Assembly (NCBI RefSeq): GCF_001514115.1
Contig: NZ_KQ948476.1
Coordinates: 25,263 to 89,262 of the forward strand
DNA length: 64,000 nucleotides
Source: Streptomyces olivochromogenes
Lineage (GTDB): Bacteria; Actinomycetota; Actinomycetes; Streptomycetales; Streptomycetaceae
Direction: 5' to 3'
The notes beneath the pieces are model-generated. The model ran no database searches. It was not told the origin of the DNA and saw only the letters and a list, made by a program, of their open reading frames with translations. How positions within the stretch are numbered: the stretch's first letter is position 1; every line of letters starts with the position of its first letter. The position numbers and the translations under genes were made by a program. Shown here in pieces: positions 1 to 8,938 of the stretch.

Positions 1-11
1 GGTCGTCCTCC

Positions 12-201
12 CTCCTCCCCGCGTCGGCGGGGGTGAGCCGCTCCTGCGGGACCTGGGGGACGCCGTGTTCACCTCCTCCCTGCGCAGGCGGGGGTGAGCC
101 GATCTTCGGCAGAGAACCGGTCGTGATCCTGGCGTCATCCCCGCGCAGGCGGGGGCGAGCCGACCGTCGGCGCTGGCCTGGCACGCGCCGTTGTCCTCCC
201 C
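12..201 (+). CRISPR. Degenerate type I-E CRISPR array end, three repeats plus a half repeat
   Basis: Three 29-nt repeats lie at 12-40, 73-101 and 134-162, exactly 61 nt apart, so the spacers (41-72 and 102-133) are both 32 nt. That geometry is typical of type I-E. The core is CCCCGCGCAGGCGGGGG with a GAGCCG tail. Each copy differs from the clean copy at 6439-6467 by one to four bases, and a fourth start at 193-201 breaks off after nine bases, as at a decaying trailer end. No cas gene is present in the window. The array may extend to the left of base 1. Confidence 0.85.
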
Positions 202-545
202 GTGGCTTTGTACGTGACCGCGGCAGTCGTTTCGATGTGACCGTGGGAGTCACTGGCTGAGCGAGTTTGCGGTGTCAGCTTGTTTTGATGTCACCAGGGG
301 GCTTGCGGCGTTCGCCTCCCGCCTGCGTGACCGCTCTCGGGTCGTCTGTCCCGGCTGCCGTCCCTGGGCCATACGGGCCATTGAGTGCCGCCGTTCGATG
401 GATACGGCGGTTGGGTCCGATGCGGCTGTCGTCCGACTGGGACATCTTCCGTGCGGGCGTACCGGTAGATACGCCCCGGCCCGAAGAGGAACCCAGTGTC
501 GTGCGGGTTCCGAACCGCTTGCCCGCCGTTCACCTGAGTGGTTGT
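202..545. other. Intergenic stretch without a supported gene
   Basis: Between the last CRISPR half repeat and the ribosome binding site of the SDR gene I see no convincing coding region. A short reverse frame at about 253-400 has no recognisable domain. The stretch is inferred to hold the promoter of the SDR gene plus array-flanking debris. Confidence 0.4.
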
Positions 546-561
546 AGGAAGGACCCTCGAC

Positions 562-1329
562 GTGTCTGATCCCGTCGTCCTCATCACGGGCGCGCTCACC
601 GGTATCGGCCGCGCCACCGCCTTGGCTTACGCACGTCAAGGCGCGAACCTTGTGGTCTCCGGCCGCCACGAGGACGTGGGTGAGCAGTTTGCCGGGGAGC
701 TGGCCGGCCTCGGCGCCCCGGCGGAGTTCGTGCGTGCCGACGTCCGTTTCGACGCCGATGTGAAGGACCTCGTCGACCGTGCGGTCGCGCGATTCGGGCG
801 GATCGATGTCGCCTTCAACAACGCCGGCACCGAGGGAACACCCGGCCCTGTCACCGAGGTGACCGACGAGGCTTACCAGGCCACCTTCGACACCAACGTC
901 AAGGGAACGCTGCTGTGCTTGAAGCACGAGTTCGGGGTCATGAGGGAACAGGGCGGCGGCAGCATCGTCAACGTCAGCTCCGGCTACGGCCTGATGGGTT
1001 ACCCCGGGGCGACCTTGTACGTCGGCAGCAAGCACGCCGTCGTCGGCATCACCAAGGCGGCCGCACTGGAAGGCGCCGCCCACGGAATCCGGGTCAACGC
1101 GGTCGCGCCCGGCTACACCCGGACCGCCATGTACGACCGGTTCACCGGCGACGACACCGCGCGTGACGCGGTCGATTCGGTGCTGCCCATGCACCGGGCA
1201 GGCACCCCGGAGGAGATCGCCGAGGCTGTCCAGTTCCTGGGTTCGGACAAGGCGAGCTACGTCACCGGGCACATTCTCGTGGTCGACGGCGGCCTCATGG
1301 CGGGCGGGCCCCTGTTCCCGAGCACGTGA
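562..1329 (+). CDS. SDR family NAD(P)-dependent oxidoreductase
   Basis: A 255-residue classical short-chain dehydrogenase/reductase, which would oxidise or reduce a carbonyl/alcohol substrate with NAD(P)H; the substrate cannot be read. The Rossmann glycine motif TGALTGIG is at residues 9-16, NNAG at 86-89, and the catalytic Ser, Tyr and Lys near 140, 153 and 157 (YVGSK). The GTG at 562 is chosen because AGGAAGGA at 546-553 sits at the right distance; an in-frame GTG at 538 has no such site. The gene is enclosed between CRISPR debris and IS-A, whose end begins nine bases after the stop, so it may have lost downstream partners. Confidence 0.85.
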   Translation: MSDPVVLITGALTGIGRATALAYARQGANLVVSGRHEDVGEQFAGELAGLGAPAEFVRADVRFDADVKDLVDRAVARFGRIDVAFNNAGTEGTPGPVTEVTDEAYQATFDTNVKGTLLCLKHEFGVMREQGGGSIVNVSSGYGLMGYPGATLYVGSKHAVVGITKAAALEGAAHGIRVNAVAPGYTRTAMYDRFTGDDTARDAVDSVLPMHRAGTPEEIAEAVQFLGSDKASYVTGHILVVDGGLMAGGPLFPST

Positions 1330-1400
1330 ATCGCAGGTGGCTCTGGCCCACTTCGTGTGGTCGCGTGCACAGGGTGACTGTTGATCTTCGCCTAATGGTG

Positions 1401-2455
1401 GTGGTCGTAGGCGGTCAGTGCGCGCATCACTGGCTGGCCGCGCATGAAGCTAGCTCACCTCATCGGGCCCCTTGGAATCGATCATCTAGGCTGGCGCGGT
1501 GACTGATGAGCAGGAGCGGGTGCAGCCGTCGGGAGTGTGGGCCACGGCGGTGGGAGTGGCCAGGGTGCGGGCGCTGGAGACCGAGCGGGAGAACGCGCTG
1601 TTCCGCGACCCACTGGCACAGGCCTTCGCCGCCGCCGGCGGCCTGTGGCCCTCCTCGCCGCCGCTGCCCGATGACGAGGCCGCGCGACGCCGCCGGCTGG
1701 CCGTGTCGTTCTCCATCGTCATCAGGACGAAGTTCCTCGACGACCTGTTGCAGCAGGCCTCCGCGTCCGGGGTCCGGCAGGTCGTGCTGCTCGGCGCAGG
1801 CATGGACAGCCGGGCCTTCCGGTTGGACTGGCCCGAGGGCACCCGGCTGTTCGAGGTCGACACCGCCGCGCCACTGGACTTCAAGGCTTCGGTGCTGCGC
1901 CAGGAGCGGGCCGTCGCGCGCTGCGAGCGGATCACCGTCGCGGTGGATCTGCGTGAGGACTGGCCAGGCGCGCTGGCCGCCGCAGGGCACGACCCGGCGG
2001 TGCCGACCGTGTGGATCGCCGAAGGACTGCTGATCTATCTGCCCGAGGATGCGGTGGAGCTACTGTTGGCCCGGATCAGCGCGCAGTCGGCGGCAGGCAG
2101 TCGGATGGGGCTGACGTTGGGCTCGCGCGGCGTGATCGAGCGCTTCGGCACGGACGCCGCGCCGGGATCGGCGGCGTCCATGTGGATCTCGGAGATGCCC
2201 GACGACCCGGTGGGCTGGCTGGCCGGGCACGGCTGGGAGGCCGGCAGCCACACCCTGCGCGAGCGCGCTGCCGCCTACGGCCGCCCGATCAGCACCCCGC
2301 CGCAGCGCGAGGAGCGGCCCGGCGGACTGATCTCGGCGGTCCGCCGGTAGAGCGCCTCCCGGTTCCCTAGATGATCGATTCCAAGGGGGCTGATGAGCGG
2401 AGCCAGGTTCATGCGCGGCCAGCCAGTCATGCGCGCCCTGACCGCCTACGACCAC
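1401..2455. mobile_element. Transposase-less cassette with 90-bp inverted repeats around a methyltransferase
   Basis: Bases 1401-1490 and 2366-2455 are inverted copies of each other, each 90 nt, differing at roughly ten positions. The outermost shared bases are GTGGTCGTAGGCGGTCAG, and the inner ends read CTTGGAATCGATCATCTAGG. Only the methyltransferase gene lies between them. The structure resembles a mobile insertion cassette moved in trans by an unrelated transposase. It lies inside IS-A, upstream of that element's own transposase. Confidence 0.75.
1499..2350 (+). CDS. Class I SAM-dependent methyltransferase, leucine carboxyl methyltransferase-like
   Basis: A 283-residue protein of the LCM/PPM1-like methyltransferase family common in actinobacteria (PF04072 type), expected to transfer a methyl group from S-adenosylmethionine to an unknown substrate. 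The SAM-binding loop GAGMDSRAFR is at residues 99-108, followed by an acidic FEVD strand near 118 and a WIAEGLLIYL segment near 170. The GTG start at 1499 has no Shine-Dalgarno sequence and lies nine bases after the left 90-bp repeat, so translation may be leaderless or driven from within the repeat. The gene fills the cassette and looks intact, so it is probably cargo. Confidence 0.8.
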   Translation: MTDEQERVQPSGVWATAVGVARVRALETERENALFRDPLAQAFAAAGGLWPSSPPLPDDEAARRRRLAVSFSIVIRTKFLDDLLQQASASGVRQVVLLGAGMDSRAFRLDWPEGTRLFEVDTAAPLDFKASVLRQERAVARCERITVAVDLREDWPGALAAAGHDPAVPTVWIAEGLLIYLPEDAVELLLARISAQSAAGSRMGLTLGSRGVIERFGTDAAPGSAASMWISEMPDDPVGWLAGHGWEAGSHTLRERAAAYGRPISTPPQREERPGGLISAVRR

Positions 2456-2512
2456 TAAAGTCCGCCCGAAAATCGCCTGGCTGGACGGTGGTGTGGTCGA
2501 CAGTCCTTCGCC

Positions 2513-3940
2513 GTGAACGAAGTGCTGCCGCAGTTGAACGAGCTGCTGTTTTCCTCGGTCGAGGGCGTGTTGGTGGAATCGGTCGAGGTGATCGACACGG
2601 TCGTCCGGGTCGAGGCCCGTACGACCGCAAGGCGGGCGACCTGTCCGGGGTGCGGGTGCTGGTCGGGGCGAATACACGGCTCCTACCTGCGATTTCCTCG
2701 TGATCTGCCGACGGCGGGCAAGTTCGTCGTGGTGTCGTTGCGGGTGCGGAGGTTCGTCTGCGAGGAGGAATCCTGCGAACGCATGACCTTCGCCGAGCAA
2801 GTACGCAGTCTCACCCGCAGGTTCGGGCGACGGACCGAGCGGCTGCGGTCGACGCTGGTGGCGGTCGGTCTTGCGCTCGCGGGCCGGGCCGGCGCCCGGA
2901 TGACGGACGCCCTCAAGGTTCCGGTCAGCCGGAACACCCTGTTGAGGCTGATCGCCTCGCTTCCGGACCCCGCCACCCCAGTACCCCGCGTGGCCGGCGT
3001 GGACGAGTACACCCAGCGCAAGGGCCGTGTCTACGGAACCGTGCTCGTCGACGTCGAGACACGTCGCCCGGTCGACCTCCTTCCCGATCGGGAGGCGGAC
3101 ACGCTCGCGGTCTGGCTCGCCGAGCGGCCCGGCATCGAGATCGTCTGCCGTGACCGGGCACCCTTCTTCGCTGAAGGTGCCACCCGCGGCGCCCCGCAGG
3201 CCCTCCAGGTCGCCGACCGATGGCATCTCTGGCACAACCTGGGCGAAGCCGCCGAGAAGTGCGTCTACCGGCAGCGTGGCTGCTTGCGTCCCACGCCGGC
3301 CCAGCCTGAGGAGCCGCAGGAAGAGGCGGAGCCAGCTGCGTCGCCCTGGCCGACCGGGCACCGGTTCGCCGAACGCACCCGCGCCAAGCACGCCACCATC
3401 CACGCTCTCCTCGCCGCCGGGCACAGCAAGCCGTCCGTCGCCCGGCAGTTCGGGATGACCCTCAACACGATCTTGCGTTTCTCTCGTGCCGCTACTGCGG
3501 AGGCAGGACGCTTCGCGGCAAACCACAACCGGTCGGCCCCCGCCCGCCGTCAGCCCGGGCCGTTACGCGCTGGATCCTCACCCACCCCGACGCTCTACCC
3601 GAAGGCGACCGGCTCCAGCTCAAAGCCGTCCTGGCCAATTGCCCCGAGCTGACGGCACTTGCCGAGCACGTGCGCTCCTTCGGGCACATGGTCGCTCACC
3701 TCCAGGGCGACCAGTTGCCCGACCTGGATCGAAGCGGCTACCTCCACCACCGAACTGCCCAGCCTCCGGAGCTTCGCCCAACACCTCGAACGCGACCTCG
3801 ACGCCGTCACCGCGGGCCTCACACTGCCCTGGAACTCCGGCGTCGTGGAGGGTCATGTCAACCGGATCAAGATGCTCAAGCGCCAGATGTTCGGCCGCGC
3901 AGGATTCGAGCTCCTGCGCAAACGAGTCCTGTTGGCGTAA
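2513..3940 (+). pseudogene. ISL3-family transposase of IS-A, disrupted
   Basis: The N-terminal part starts at GTG 2513 and is readable to about 3490. It has a CPGC/CEEESC zinc-finger-like region, a first DDE-type aspartate in VDEYTQRKG, and CRDR as the second acidic site. A block of roughly 60-70 codons expected after the helix-turn-helix-like region is missing. Bases about 3545-3720 read in another frame (WILTHPDALPEG is recognisable), and the last part returns to the first frame with NSGVVEGHVNRIKMLKRQMF, which holds the catalytic Glu. At least two frame shifts and a deletion make it inactive. Confidence 0.85.
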
Positions 3941-3993
3941 CCGAGAGTCACGCGACCACACGAAGTGGACCAGAGCCCTCAGAAACTGACACA

Positions 3994-4079
3994 GCCATCC
4001 CCGCGCAGGCGGGGGCCGAAGGCGAGGCCGATGGCGGGCAGCACGTACCGGTCCTCCACGCGCAGGCAGGGGTGAACCG
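3994..4079 (+). CRISPR. Two stranded CRISPR repeats between IS-A and IS-B
   Basis: Degenerate copies of the same 29-nt repeat start at 3994 and 4051; the second ends GGGGTGAACCG at 4079. The spacing is 57 rather than 61 nt, so the first copy or its spacer has lost four bases. Bases 4080-4111 would be one further 32-nt spacer before the IS-B end. These repeats match the type at 12-162, so both fragments probably derive from one array split by insertion. Confidence 0.75.
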
Positions 4080-4164
4080 TGGAAAACGTCGTACGTCGAC
4101 ACGATGATGAGACTTCGTGAAAATGGGTCTGGTCGGAATTTTGTGATGGTTACGGAGGCTGGCT

Positions 4165-4638
4165 CTATTCCCCTGGGGTCCATGGCGGGTAGGGGGTGAT
4201 GTCGGCGGTCCACTCAGTCGAGGCTGTCAGCAGGGTCTCGGGCGTCATCCGGCACACGACCGTGAACGGGTCGCCTGCGCGATTCCGCTTCCGCCAGGGC
4301 GGCGAGAACTCAAGGTCCAAGCGGATCTGAAGGGCGATCTGATATGCATCGGCCCGGGTAGCCGCGAAGGCCAAGTTCGGCTCGATGAACTCAAGGCTGT
4401 CATCCGCCTGTTGGCCACCATCGGGCGAGCGAGCGAAGTCGCGAAGCCAGGTAGCCAACGCGATCGCATCCTCTGGAGTCAGAGCCTGCCAACGGAAGGT
4501 CCACGCTCCCTGCGGGCAATTCGCAGTACCTTCGACGATCAGCCAGCTACGACGTTTCCCCATGTGAGCAGCGTCTGGGAACTGGTAGTCCGTCACCCTC
4601 AGCTCAATGCCGTGCCCGTCACTGTCGATCAACCGCAT
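4165..4638 (-). CDS. WapI-like immunity family protein, IS-B passenger
   Basis: A 157-residue acidic cytoplasmic protein with no signal peptide or membrane segment. It begins MRLIDSDGHGIELRV, has a central WRALTPEDAI-like helix ending LRDF near residue 70, an LEFIEPNLAF strand near 85, and an IRLDLEFSPPW motif near 110. I recognise this layout from WapI-family immunity proteins of Streptomyces, which neutralise C-terminal toxin domains of large secreted toxins; no cognate toxin is in the window. It lies inside IS-B, downstream of and on the same strand as the transposase, ending 40 bp from the terminus, so it moves with the element. The family call is from memory. Confidence 0.6.
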   Translation of the reverse strand: MRLIDSDGHGIELRVTDYQFPDAAHMGKRRSWLIVEGTANCPQGAWTFRWQALTPEDAIALATWLRDFARSPDGGQQADDSLEFIEPNLAFAATRADAYQIALQIRLDLEFSPPWRKRNRAGDPFTVVCRMTPETLLTASTEWTADITPYPPWTPGE

Positions 4639-4718
4639 TGCCCCAGCATGTCACTCGCGCGGTTCCCTCTCTCAGAATTGGTCGCTCGGCTGGAGCATGG
4701 ACGACGCGCCCACAACGG

Positions 4719-6331
4719 TCACGATCGCAGCAGGACGCGGGTGCGCAGGATCCGGAATGATCCCCGGCCGTACATCTGCCGCTTGATCGTCTTAAACGGT
4801 TGACGTGGCCTTCGACGACGCCGGAACTGTAGGCGAGTGTCATGCCCGCGAGGACGGCATCCCAGTCCGGGCGCAGGAATCCGGCGAAGCCCCGTACCGG
4901 AGCGGGCCCGTTGGTCTCGGCCTCGCTGATCCAGGCGGCCAGGAGGTGGCCGCGGCGGTCGCGAACCAGGCCGGTGAAGACTCGGGCCAGGTCGCAGGCG
5001 GTGGAGATGTCGGGGCAGGCGGTGCGGGCCTCGTCGAGTTGGGACTGCTCGTCGTCGCTGAGGGTGTCGCGTGGGCGCATGATCCAGGAGGTGATCTTGC
5101 GCGGGCTGGGGATCGGCCGGGAGGCTTCGGTGGCTGCGGTGCCGCCCCGCAGGCTGCGGACGTCGAGGCGTACGGCCTGATGGTTGCCGCGGAAGCCGTG
5201 TTCGCGGATCTCCCGGTAGATCTGGGTCGCGTTGGTGCAGCCGTCGGTGAAACGCTGCTGGATGTACGGACGGTAGGGGTCGATCTGGCGGGGGCGGCGG
5301 TCCCGGGCCGAGGCGATCAGCATGTCAAGGTCGTTGCTCAGGTAGCGGCGGACGGTCTTGCGGTCCAGTCCGAACCGGCGGGCGATGGCGCTGATCGTCC
5401 ATGTCGCCTCCCGCAGCCGGTGGATCTCCGCATACCGTTCGCTGACCCGTTGCATGAGCGGGGTCGCGGGGATGTTGTCGAGCGGCGGCGTCAGCGGCAA
5501 CAGCGTCGTGGGTGGCGCGATCGCCGGGGTGGGTGCGTCCACGTCGTCCAGGGCGTATTTGTGCAGGCAGGCGCGGTGCTGGTGGCAGGTCTTCTCGACC
5601 GCTGCCGACAGATTCTGAAGCAAGTGCCAGCGATCGGCCACCTCGGTCGCGTCCGGTGCGGCCTCCTTGATCACGCGGCTGTAGCCGCTGTCGCGGTCCC
5701 GGCAGACGATCTCGGCGCCAGGGTGTGCGGTGAGCCAGGCGGCGAGCGTCTCGCTGGTGCGGTCGGCCAGGAGGTCGACCGGGGTGGATCTCTCGACGTC
5801 GACCAGGATGGTCCCGTAGGTGCGCGAGCGGCGGAAGGCGAAGTCGTCGACACCCAGCACCCGCGGACTGCGGGCGGGAACCTCGGGCGCGTGCAGCTGG
5901 CCGAGCAGCCGGGCCCGGCCGGTGGGCACGGCCAGCGAGTTGCACAGCCGCATGCCCGGACGGCCGCCCGCCACGAGTGCAACGGACCGCCACAACGCCT
6001 TCACGCTAGGCCCGGCACGGGCATAACGCGTGGTCAGACCCTCGACCTGCGCCACGAACGTGCGTCGCCCGCAAGCGGGTGCGTTGCAGAAGAACCGCCG
6101 GACCTCCAGCTTCACCACCACCCGGCGCCCGCCGGCGGGATACTCGGCGAGCCGTCGCCCATAACGGCTGTGCACCCGACGCGAGGGAGTCGCGCAGCTC
6201 GGGCATCTCAACTCCAGTACGGCGCTATGGGCTTCGGCCACAACGACCCCGTCCACCTCGGTCAACCGGTCCAGCACCATCCCCGCGGCGTTCGGGAACA
6301 GTGCGTCCTTCAACGCCGACAGATCCCCCAT
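4719..6331 (-). pseudogene. ISL3-family transposase of IS-B, C-terminal frame shift
   Basis: The protein reads cleanly from ATG 6331 (MGDLSALKDALFPNAAG) through the CPSC zinc-ribbon region, the VLGVDDFAFRRS first aspartate, CRDRDSGY second acidic site, and a helix-turn-helix stretch (ISAIARRFGLDRKTVRRYL) to VVEGHVNRL with the catalytic Glu. At about 4795 the frame breaks. The expected ending KRQMYGR...RVLLRS continues one base out of frame and stops at 4719, while the uninterrupted frame runs on without homology. Either a point deletion has inactivated it or a minus-1 slip at TTTAAGA restores it; the first is more likely. Confidence 0.75.
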
Positions 6332-6438
6332 GACCAGGACATTCCCACCGTCAAACACGGGACGTCGAATACACGATCGTGACCGTCACGAAATTCCGAC
6401 CAGACCCACTTTCAACGAGCCCCATCGACGTTCCTGAA

Positions 6439-6467
6439 GTCCTCCCCGCGCAGGCGGGGGTGAGCCG
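6439..6467 (+). CRISPR. Single consensus CRISPR repeat between IS-B and IS-C
   Basis: A 29-nt copy begins GTCCTCCCCGCGCAGG and ends GGGTGAGCCG, the cleanest copy in the window and the basis for the consensus. The preceding 31-32 bases and the following 32 bases would be spacers. IS-C begins at 6525. Confidence 0.75.
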
Positions 6468-6605
6468 CCCCCGTACCAGTCCTCGCTGGCCGACCATGTG
6501 GTCTGGCGTTAACGGTCCGAAGTGGGGTCTGGCACAAGTTCCGAGGAGCGTGCACGCTGAGTAATCGGTTGGGGGTGACAGTCCCGACTGGTTAGGCTCC
6601 AAGCC

Positions 6606-7148
6606 ATGAGTGGACCGGTGTTGGTGATCGAGTTGACGGAGGCGGTCCCACACGCAGCGATCCAGCAGCTTCGCGAATTTCTGGTTCGCTCATCGGCGCG
6701 TTTTGAGGAGAAGCGGGTCGGCAAGTACGACTTGAACATTCGTGCGGACAGCCTGGGCATCACGGACACTGAGGGTGTTGACGGGCGTCGGCCCGTCCTG
6801 GTCTCTGTCATGGGTCCCGGTATTGGCGACGAGGCCATCTTCGACGCCGAACACAGCGACGAAGGCGATCAGAGACCTCTCATCGGCTTCGCTCCGACCC
6901 ACGCGGTCCACGTCATCGCGTTCTGCGACAGTTCGGTCGACCACGTCGTCACAGCCTTGTTGACCGCCGCCATCATGGACCTGATCGGCGGCGTCGCCAA
7001 CGCAGAACTGCGAGAGGATCAGGTGTCAATCGCCGCTGGTCTTCCGGGCGTCGTCGTCACCACGACCAATCCGTGGCCCGCCGCGTACGGCTCTGCGGAG
7101 TTCCTCAGAGCGTGGACCGAACAGCCCGGTTTCCGACTCCTGAAGTAG
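6606..7148 (+). CDS. DUF6368 family protein, IS-C passenger
   Basis: A 180-residue soluble protein matching my memory of the Streptomyces DUF6368 family: N-terminal MSGPVLVIELTEAV, a FDEK-like FEEKRVGKYDLNIR segment near 30-45, a VMGPGIGDEAIFD turn near 70, an AFCDSSVDH motif near 105, and a C-terminal AEFLRAWTEQPGFRLLK. The function is unknown; members often sit among orphan immunity-like genes, so an antitoxin or immunity role is only a guess. It converges with the IS-C transposase with 20 bp between their stops, so it is element cargo. Confidence 0.7.
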   Translation: MSGPVLVIELTEAVPHAAIQQLREFLVRSSARFEEKRVGKYDLNIRADSLGITDTEGVDGRRPVLVSVMGPGIGDEAIFDAEHSDEGDQRPLIGFAPTHAVHVIAFCDSSVDHVVTALLTAAIMDLIGGVANAELREDQVSIAAGLPGVVVTTTNPWPAAYGSAEFLRAWTEQPGFRLLK

Positions 7149-7168
7149 CCGAAACTCATCCAATCGGC

Positions 7169-8791
7169 TCACGCGAGCAGTACCCGCTTGCGCAGCAGCT
7201 TGAAGCCGGCGCGGCCGAACATCTGCCGTTTGAGCATCTTGATCCGGTTGACCGCTCCTTCGACCAGGCCGGAGTTCCAGTCGGTGGTCAGTCCGGCGGT
7301 CACCGCATCGAAGTCCCTTTCCAGTCCGGCCGCGAAGGTGCTGATGCCGGGCAGGCCCGACGTCACGGCCTCGGTGATCCACTCGGGGAGGCGCAGTCCG
7401 TCGAGTGTGGTGAGCATTTCCGCGAACGAGCCGGTCAGTTCTGCGGCGGACGCCAGTTCCGGACAGCGGTCGAGCACGGTCTTGCGGTGCGGTTTCTCCT
7501 CTTCGGTCAGGGCGGCCGGGTGCCGGGTGAGCCAGCCGGTCACCTGTCGTACCGACGGCGGTGGCGGAGCCGGTGTGAAGCCTTCCCGCTGGGGCAGGTC
7601 GCGCCGGATCCAGTCGCAGACGATGGAGTAGAGGCCGCGGAAGCCTCGGTCGGTGATCTCCCGGTGGAGGTCAAGGACGGTCACTTTCCCGTCAGTCTCG
7701 GCCCAGCGTTGGGTCAGGTAGGGCTTGAACGGGTCGAGTTTGCTCGGAAGCTGCCGCTTGCGGCCCTTGACCATGTGCTGCCAGCGGGCCGCGCGTGCGT
7801 ACCGCGGCCCGGTGTGTCGGCCCCAGCCCAGATGCTCGGCGATGCCCCGCAGGCTCATGCCCTGGTCGAGGAGTTCGTGGACGAGAGCATGGTGGACGCG
7901 GGCCCGCTCGGCGAATTTGCCCGTCGGTGCGTCCGTTTCGTCGCCCTGGCCGTGGGCCGCGCCGGTCGGCGTCTCCCAAACCGGCTCCGGGCTGGGCAGC
8001 GGCAGGTCGCGCAGGCAGGAGCGGTGGGCGACCACGGTCTTCTCGACCGCGGAGGCGAGGCTCTGCCAGAGATGAATCCGGTCGGCGACCTGGTGGGCCT
8101 GGGGCGCGGCGGTGGCAGCCGCCTCGGCGTAGGCTCCGGCGCGGTCGCGGCAGACGACCTCGATTCCGGGATGGGCCGCGAGCCACGGGGCAAGGGTGGC
8201 GGCGTCGCGCTCGGGCAGCAGGTCGAGAACCTGGTGGGTCTCGGCGTCGATCACGACCGTTCCGTAGACGTGGCCGCGCCGGAGCGCGAAGTCGTCCACG
8301 CCGACGGCGCGGGGCTCCGTCGCTGCCGGGTCGGACAGGTCCATCACCCGCCGCAACAGCGTGGTGCGGCTGGTCGCGATGCCCATGACCCGGGCGAGAC
8401 GGGCGCCGGCCCGGCCCGCCAGGGCCAGCCCGATCGCGCCCATGGCCTGCCTCAGCCGCTCGGTGACCCTGCAGTGGCGACGGGTGAGCCCCGGAATCTG
8501 CTCCACGAACGTCCGCCGCCCGCATGCCGCAGTTCCGCAGTAGAACCGCCGGACCCGCAACGCAAGCTGCGCTCTTCGCCCAGCAGTCGGCAGGTCCACC
8601 GGGAACCGCAGGTAGGAGCTGTGGCCCCGTGCCGTCCACTGGCCGCAGTCAGGGCAGGCGGCCCCGGTAGGCGCGCACCGGGCCTCGATGCGTATCACCT
8701 CTCCGTCCGTATGCAGGTCCACGACCGCGGCACCGGAGACCGACGGGAAGAGCAGCTCACGCCGCTGGGACAACATCTCGTTCACGGCCAC
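7169..8791 (-). CDS. ISL3-family transposase, intact
   Basis: A 540-residue DDE transposase that would cut and join the ends of IS-C. The N-terminal zinc-ribbon cysteines are at about 39, 46, 49, 85 and 90 (CPDC, CGTAACGRR). Catalytic acidic residues are Asp166 or 167 in VGVDDFALRRG, Asp216 in CRDR, and Glu511 in GLVEGAVNRIK. The family tail MLKRQMFGRAGF...RVLLA is present. A helix-turn-helix-like region lies near 300-325. Length and motifs are complete, unlike the three neighbouring copies, with which it shares the tail but much less of the middle. Confidence 0.9.
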   Translation of the reverse strand: MAVNEMLSQRRELLFPSVSGAAVVDLHTDGEVIRIEARCAPTGAACPDCGQWTARGHSSYLRFPVDLPTAGRRAQLALRVRRFYCGTAACGRRTFVEQIPGLTRRHCRVTERLRQAMGAIGLALAGRAGARLARVMGIATSRTTLLRRVMDLSDPAATEPRAVGVDDFALRRGHVYGTVVIDAETHQVLDLLPERDAATLAPWLAAHPGIEVVCRDRAGAYAEAAATAAPQAHQVADRIHLWQSLASAVEKTVVAHRSCLRDLPLPSPEPVWETPTGAAHGQGDETDAPTGKFAERARVHHALVHELLDQGMSLRGIAEHLGWGRHTGPRYARAARWQHMVKGRKRQLPSKLDPFKPYLTQRWAETDGKVTVLDLHREITDRGFRGLYSIVCDWIRRDLPQREGFTPAPPPPSVRQVTGWLTRHPAALTEEEKPHRKTVLDRCPELASAAELTGSFAEMLTTLDGLRLPEWITEAVTSGLPGISTFAAGLERDFDAVTAGLTTDWNSGLVEGAVNRIKMLKRQMFGRAGFKLLRKRVLLA

Positions 8792-8938
8792 CGAATGTCA
8801 GCCGCACCCCACGCACGAGGAACGATTTCAAGGCGAGTTCCGCATCCTACGAACGGAGATCAACAACTACAACGCGTAGTCGGCTCACGGAACTTGTGCC
8901 AGACCCAGTTTGGGCTCTGGCACAGATTTCATGATCGG

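Larger units (their letters stand above)
1339..3977 (+). mobile_element. IS-A: ISL3-family element with a nested methyltransferase cassette
   Basis: Terminal inverted repeats of about 29 bp are visible: GGCTCTGGCCCACTTCGTGT begins at 1339, and its near-exact reverse complement ends at 3977. They bracket a damaged ISL3-type transposase at 2513-3940 and a methyltransferase cassette at 1401-2455. At about 2.6 kb it is larger than a simple ISL3 element because of the cassette. The 8-bp flanks do not match, so no target duplication is seen. A CRISPR repeat starts 16 bp beyond the right end. Confidence 0.8.
4125..6407 (-). mobile_element. IS-B: ISL3-family element carrying an immunity-like gene
   Basis: Inverted termini GGGTCTGGTCGGAATTTTGT (from 4125) and its counterpart ending at 6407 match over more than 25 bp, and the similarity extends a few bases outward (TGAAA). 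Between them on the minus strand are the transposase and, downstream of it, a WapI-like gene. The length is about 2.28 kb. CRISPR material flanks both sides: a 32-nt spacer-length stretch ends at 4111, and another starts at about 6407 directly before a consensus repeat. Confidence 0.8.
6525..8906 (-). mobile_element. IS-C: apparently complete ISL3-family element with DUF6368 passenger
   Basis: Perfect 19-bp inverted repeats, GGGTCTGGCACAAGTTCCG at 6525-6543 and its complement at 8888-8906, enclose an intact 540-residue transposase on the minus strand and a convergent DUF6368 gene on the plus strand. The flanking octamers do not match. Because ends and transposase are intact, this is the only element here that could still move itself and might act on the others. 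Confidence 0.85.

Noticed and set aside
1331-3985. Target-site duplication around IS-A
   Set aside because: The octamers on the two sides differ, and the same is true for IS-B and IS-C; insertion followed by deletion or old age is likely.
4805-6382. Long plus-strand open frame inside IS-B
   Set aside because: It is the mirror of the ISL3 transposase gene and shows no family features.
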